Source: UBA4744 sp963718995
GTDB lineage: Bacteria > Actinomycetota > Acidimicrobiia > Spongiisociales > UBA4744
Direction: 5' to 3'
DNA: 64,000 nt
Assembly: GCA_963718995.1 (NCBI GenBank)
Contig: CAVRAP010000012.1
Location: 1 to 64,000, forward strand
Part shown: one piece after another, positions 59,560 through 64,000 of the stretch
How positions within the stretch are numbered: position 1 is the first letter of the stretch
Layout: each line of letters starts with the position of its first letter
Translations under genes and position numbers: made by a program
Notes under the pieces: generated by a model
Seen by the model: the letters and a program-made list of their open reading frames with translations, nothing else
Told to the model about the DNA's origin: nothing
Database searches by the model: none

Positions 59560-61296
59560 TCACTGGTAACTCACGTACACCGGCAACGGATCGAGCTCCA
59601 GAACTTGCTCGGGGGTCGGGGTCGGTGTGTCCTCATCGTAGAAATTCTTCCACCCCCACCACCATCGGTCTGCATCGGCTGCACCGGTCAAGGCACCGTA
59701 GGTTTCGTACTTGGTATGGATGGGCCCCTGTCCATCGACGTGGACGAGCACCGCCAGTTCCGGAGGTGTGTCGATGAGCTCCCGGTTGGCGATCATGGAG
59801 AACTTGAATTGGTGCAGAATCAAGAGCTTCTGAGGCAGCTGATGGTCCCGGACAAGACCGGCCAGCCATTCGACGACTTCGTTGATTTCGGCGGCATCGA
59901 CGGACCCGATCTGCCGCAAATGGACCTGATTGGGCAACAGCCGCCACTCCGGGTCAAGGGCGAGCCCGACATGCGGCAGAACCAGCAGTTCCTCGTATCT
60001 CTTGGCCTGGGTCAGGAAATCCGTGCGACCCGGCTGCAGGTCGAGGGTCACGTAGAGCCCCTCGCGGGCGGCCACCTCCACCCAGGGGCGCAGATCTTCA
60101 ACGCTCATCTCCCACGAATAGTCGCCGTCGTCGGTGGCGGAGGCCGAGGCGACCGTGGCGATGATCTCAAAGGCGGGCAGAATCTCGACACCGTCCGCAC
60201 CATACGGAGCAGCTACCTCGCGCGCCCGCTCGGCTGCTTCTTCCGGACCCTGCTCTCCCAGTACCCCCAAGGCCGCAGTGGTCGGGTTTCCATAGAGGGC
60301 CACGATCCGGCGTTCCGGGAACAGGATGAGGCCGCCGCCGGGCAACTCGTTACCGGACAGCAGCAGGTCTACCTGCCAGTCGATGTCGGAGGCGATGTCA
60401 CCCAGGAGAAACACCCGATCTGGGAGCGAGGATCCGGGAAGGGCCTCGACCACCGTTTGATTCGTCCGGAGGTCACGTCCATCGACGAGGAGCACCGTGT
60501 CTCCGGCGAACCGGGACGCCACTGCAGCCACCAGCGCCAGCTCAGGTGAACAGGCGTCGACCAGCCAGAGGCCCCCTTGAGGTTCGACCTGCGCGGCCCG
60601 GCGGTCGATGGCTGAAGTGATCTGCTTGTCATCGCGATCGCAGGACTCGACCGGGCCGGAGGCGGGCAACCAGACACTTCGGCCGGTGCTGATCGGTTGG
60701 AGCAGGCGGGCGGCCGCTTCCACCCCGGTCGATGGTATCGCTACCCAGATGTCCGCCCCGAGCACCTCGTACACAAGGCGGGCTAGCTCCTCGACGGAGC
60801 CTCCGAAGATATCAATGTCGGTGCCGGAAGGGATTTCCACGGGTGGCAACCCTCCCACCAAAGTCACGTGGAGGGGAGCGAGCCGAACCAGTTCAGACTC
60901 CAGCTCCGCGACACCTCCCTCCCCCGCCACGAGCAGGGGGCCATGGAGAGCGGCCGCCAGTTGGGCACTCACCGCCAGCAACGCCACATCGTCCCCGGCC
61001 GCGACCACTACCTCGTCGGCGCAGGGAAACACTGCCTGAGAGATGGAAATGGACCCCGCCATCAGGTCGACCGATTCGATCCGGCGCAGCGCCTCGTCGG
61101 GCGCGATCAGCGCCCGGCAATCCCGGGTGGGCAATGTCGACGAGGTGGCCGGGGGAACGGTGGCCGCCGTCGTTCCCGGAGCCGACCCCACTGTGACGGT
61201 GGGATCGAGGTCGGCCTGGAGCGACGAGCAAGCCGTCGCCGCTAAAACCACAACGACTGCAACAACAAAAAGCTTGGAATATCGAATCGCCACCAC
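59560..61296 (-). CDS. Large lipoprotein with cell-wall-binding-like repeats
   Basis: 578 residues. Lipobox VVLAATAC and a Thr/Pro linker, then about 250 residues with the CW-binding-2 pattern (VVVAAGDDVALLAVSAQLAAAL, GPLLVAGEGGVAEL, LHVTLVGGLPPVEI, ILFPERRIVALYG in parts). The C-terminal 230 residues look like a TIM-barrel glycosidase-like domain (LPHVGLALDPEWRL, LLILHQFKFSMI, VHVDGQGP), with acidic residues at strand ends. It is probably exported and wall-associated; the substrate is unknown. Confidence 0.8.
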   Translation of the reverse strand: MVAIRYSKLFVVAVVVVLAATACSSLQADLDPTVTVGSAPGTTAATVPPATSSTLPTRDCRALIAPDEALRRIESVDLMAGSISISQAVFPCADEVVVAAGDDVALLAVSAQLAAALHGPLLVAGEGGVAELESELVRLAPLHVTLVGGLPPVEIPSGTDIDIFGGSVEELARLVYEVLGADIWVAIPSTGVEAAARLLQPISTGRSVWLPASGPVESCDRDDKQITSAIDRRAAQVEPQGGLWLVDACSPELALVAAVASRFAGDTVLLVDGRDLRTNQTVVEALPGSSLPDRVFLLGDIASDIDWQVDLLLSGNELPGGGLILFPERRIVALYGNPTTAALGVLGEQGPEEAAERAREVAAPYGADGVEILPAFEIIATVASASATDDGDYSWEMSVEDLRPWVEVAAREGLYVTLDLQPGRTDFLTQAKRYEELLVLPHVGLALDPEWRLLPNQVHLRQIGSVDAAEINEVVEWLAGLVRDHQLPQKLLILHQFKFSMIANRELIDTPPELAVLVHVDGQGPIHTKYETYGALTGAADADRWWWGWKNFYDEDTPTPTPEQVLELDPLPVYVSYQ

Positions 61297-61402
61297 AAAA
61301 GGTTACCGAGTAATCGCAGGCCGGCTTCCATTTCGAACCCGGAGCCGGGATCGACGCCAGAACGGGTCTAGCCTGAGCCGTACGACGCGGAAAGGAATCC
61401 TC

Positions 61403-63326
61403 ATGCCCGTCACCGCTCCCTTCGGGTCCTGGGACTCACCCATAACGCCGAGCTTGTTGACCCACGCCGGCATTGGTTTGAGCGAGATCGTTACCGACGA
61501 TGTAGACCTGTACTGGGTGGAGTCTCGCCCCACCGAGGCCGGCCGCAGCGTGATTGTCCGGCGCACCCCCGACGGAACCATCGCAGACGTCTCGCCTCCC
61601 GGTTTCAACACTCGTACCCGGGCGCACGAGTACGGCGGCGGCGCCTATGCAGTCGGCGGCGGAATCATCGTCTCCTCGAATTTCCAGGATCAGCGGGTCT
61701 ACCGGCTCGACGGCGGCGAACCCCGGGCGATCACCCCGGACCCGGAGTTGCCCGCCGGAGACCGCTATGCCGACTTCGTCTTTCGCGGTGAACAGATCAT
61801 CTGCGTTCGGGAGCATCACCTCCAAGACGCCGAGGCGGTCAACGAACTGGTGGTGTTCCCGGCCGATGGGAGCGCACCTCCTCGATCGATCGCGGGCGGA
61901 CACGACTTCACCTCGTCGCCGCGAGTCTCCCCGGACGGGAACCGGCTGGCCTGGCTGACGTGGGACCACCCGAACATGCCGTGGGACGCAACCGAATTGT
62001 GGGTGGCCGCCCTTGCCCCGGACGGGACCCTCGATGATCCAGAACTGGTTGCCGGCGGCCAGGACGAATCGATCTTTCAACCCGAATGGGGCCCGGACGG
62101 GCGGCTCCACTTCATCTCCGACCGGACCAACTGGTGGAACCTCTACCGGCTGGAGGCGTCCGGAGACGTGACCGCCCTCTTGCCACTGGAAGCCGATTTT
62201 GGCGCCCCCCAGTGGCTTTTCGGATTCCGGCGGTATGGCTTCCTCGATTCCGGTGCCGTAGTTGCGCTGTACGAGCAACACGGGATTTCGACGTTGGGGA
62301 TTGTCGATGACGGGAAGTGGCACCCTCGTAACCTCGAACGGGACATCATCTCCCCCACTCTGGCGATCGGTGCCGGGCGGGTGTGGACCGTTGCTGCGGG
62401 CGTGGCCGAACCGGCGGCGGTGGTCGGCATCGACCCCGGTTCCGGCGACCAGCAGGTCATTCGTAGTTCGCTTTCGATCGAACTCGACGAAGCCTTCCTC
62501 AGCCGTCCGCAACCGATCGAGTTCCCGACCACCGGCGGTGCATCCGCCTACGCCTTCTACTACCCGCCCACCAACGCCGACTTCATAGCCCCCGGGGGGA
62601 ACTCCCGCCTCTCGTCGTGTGGTCCCACGGTGGACCGACCGGCTCGACCAGCCCGGCGCTTGCGCTGGGTCGCCAGTTCTGGACCAGCCGCGGCTTCGCC
62701 GTGGTCGACGTGAACTACCGGGGCTCGACCGGCTACGGCCGGACGTACCGCAATGCTCTCCGGGGACAGTGGGGAGTCTTCGACACGGACGACTGCATCG
62801 CCGCAGCCCGCTACCTGGCCGACCAGGGTCTCGTCGACGAGGACCGCATGGCCATCCGGGGCGGCAGTGCCGGCGGTTACACCACGCTGTGTGCGCTCAC
62901 GTTCCACGACGATTTTGCGACCGGTGCGTCTATTTCGGGGTGTCCGATCTCGGAGCGTTGGCCGAAGAGACACACAAATTCGAGTCCCGCTACTTGGATT
63001 CGATGGTCGGCCCCTATCCCGAGGAGGCCGACCTCTATCGCGAGCGGTCTCCGATCTATCACACCGAACGGCTGGCAAAACCGATGGTGATCCTGCAGGG
63101 TCTCGACGACAAGGTCGTCCTCCCCGATCAGGCCGAAATGATGATCGAGGCCCTGGACCGCAAGGGGATTCCCTACGCCTATCTAGCGTTCGAAGGCGAA
63201 GGTCACGGGTTCCGCAAAGCCGAGAACATCGAACGGTCGGCAGAAGCTGAGTTGTTCTTCTACGGCTGGGTCTTCGGATTCGTCCCCGCAGGAGATATCG
63301 CCCCGGTCGAGATCCACAACACCTGA
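61403..63326 (+). pseudogene. S9-family peptidase, two frame disruptions
   Basis: A TolB-like propeller (residues 1-390, for example SSPRVSPDGNRLAWLTWDH) is followed by an alpha/beta-hydrolase domain. Its reading frame breaks twice. At the G run 62594-62599 one G appears missing, after which the sense continues as ELPPLVVWSHGGPTG and VVDVNYRGSTGYG with nucleophile Ser in RGGSAGGY. Near 62930 one base is missing; the sense goes on as YFGVSDLGALAEETHKFES with Asp in LDDKVVLPDQ and His in EGEGHGFRKAEN. With both repaired the protein is about 640 residues with an intact triad. Promoter hexamer TAGCCT at 61369-61374. Confidence 0.8.
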
Positions 63327-63337
63327 GAACCGGGCGG

Positions 63338-64000
63338 TCAGAGCTGCCCGTCGTCCATCGTCTGCCGGACCGATTGGACGTATGCCGGATCCTCGTACCG
63401 GGACGGCAGGAAGGCCGGTGCGTAATCCGGAAGTGGCTGCCCGGTGACATGGAGGGCTATCAATTCTCCGGCCGCGGCGGCGGCCATGACTCCAAACCCG
63501 GATAGAGCCCCGACCACGAACGCCCCGTGGGTGGTCAGCGGACCGATGAGCGGGAGGTTCTCGACCGTTTTCGTGTAATAGCCCCCATCTACCGTGGCCC
63601 GGGGCAATCCATCCCGGTAGACACGCAAGCCCGGGATCATCGTGCTCATCCCCCGCATCACCAATTCCGGATACATGGGATCGAGTGGCACCGGCCAGAC
63701 CGGCTGCATGACGCTGCGCCGGTACTCCCAAAGGGCCAGCACATAGGGTGAGTCCGGGCCCCCTTCCGGCCGCCCGTGGCAGGCCGCCGGAAGCTCGTCA
63801 AGCAAGAACCGCGTATCCGGATCCGCCCCCAGCATCTCGGCCACCTCCGGCGACCAGTCGATCGTCTGTCGATCGCCCCAAATGAGCATGGGAGCGTCTG
63901 CAGGGACCACGCGCCGATGCTCCTTGAAGGCAGCCTTCAGGTGCAACTCCGAGGTCACCGGCAGTTCCTCGTCAAACATGGCCGCAACCTCTCCGACCAG
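63338..64000 (-). CDS. FAD-dependent oxidoreductase (DAO family), 5' end outside window
   Basis: At least 221 residues, read from the window edge; the frame is open through base 64000, so the start and the N-terminal FAD-binding motif are missing. The C-terminal part matches D-amino-acid-oxidase/glycine-oxidase-like flavoproteins: GLRVYRDGLPRATVDGGYYTKT (parts), NLPLIGPLTTHGAFVVGALSGFGVM and AAGELIALHVTGQPLPDYAPAFLPSRY. Substrate unknown. It is convergent with the S9 peptidase gene. Confidence 0.85.
   Translation of the reverse strand: MVGEVAAMFDEELPVTSELHLKAAFKEHRRVVPADAPMLIWGDRQTIDWSPEVAEMLGADPDTRFLLDELPAACHGRPEGGPDSPYVLALWEYRRSVMQPVWPVPLDPMYPELVMRGMSTMIPGLRVYRDGLPRATVDGGYYTKTVENLPLIGPLTTHGAFVVGALSGFGVMAAAAAGELIALHVTGQPLPDYAPAFLPSRYEDPAYVQSVRQTMDDGQL

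Noticed and set aside
1..64000. tRNA and rRNA genes
   Set aside because: No cloverleaf with a TTCGA-type T loop and acceptor pairing, and no rRNA core sequence, was found by eye; a tRNAscan run would be decisive.

Overview
The window looks like chromosomal DNA from a high-GC actinobacterium, most likely from the Acidimicrobiia or a neighbouring uncultured lineage. Three things point there. It encodes a predicted F420-dependent luciferase-fold oxidoreductase and a mycobacterial-type SufE/SseA pair. Many lipoproteins carry a Ser/Thr-rich linker straight after the lipobox. GTG/TTG starts and TAGnnT -10 boxes lying directly against start codons (leaderless transcripts) recur. The class assignment is an inference. 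I saw no rRNA, tRNA, CRISPR array, insertion sequence or prophage.

Layout. 0-16.9 kb: an SDR, an MFS carrier, a CrtI-like oxidoreductase, a DUF4242-adenylyl cyclase fusion, two TetR regulators with visible palindromic operators, a heterodimeric ABC exporter, an RRM protein with a small Cys-rich protein behind it, DusB, and a ferredoxin-SDR-Rieske series. 16.9-19.2 kb: a Kef-type antiporter with two C-terminal USP domains, preceded by a c-di-AMP (ydaO-type) riboswitch. 19.3-25.4 kb: a five-gene operon for the reductive pyrimidine route (beta-ureidopropionase, aminotransferase, dihydropyrimidinase, semialdehyde dehydrogenase and an F420-type LLM oxidoreductase), with no recognisable dihydropyrimidine dehydrogenase. 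25.5-29.5 kb: a cNMP-binding protein, SufE/SseA and a poly-Fe-S protein.

29.6-37.5 kb holds a divergently transcribed set of four uncharacterised envelope-type genes: a 1370-residue membrane protein with a 94-residue tandem repeat, a zinc-ribbon protein, a multi-pass membrane protein and a DUF6777 protein. It is bracketed by two copies of a palindromic repeat that occurs four times in the window. 37.6-47.2 kb: a tocopherol-cyclase-like protein, two divergent PlsY-like proteins either side of a MacB-type ABC operon, a ferrochelatase-family protein and a Rph-like phosphotransferase. 47.3-64 kb: an SDR, LtrA, lipoproteins, small Fe-S and CBS proteins, a run of secreted or lipidated proteins, an MFS carrier, an S9 peptidase and the start-less end of an FAD oxidoreductase.

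Four genes (tocopherol cyclase, a propeller lipoprotein, an M15 peptidase and the S9 peptidase) can only be read whole by crossing one or two single-base frame disruptions. At least two of these lie in short G runs, so indel errors in the assembly are a likely cause. The named functions come from motifs and family knowledge read by eye; no database search was run.
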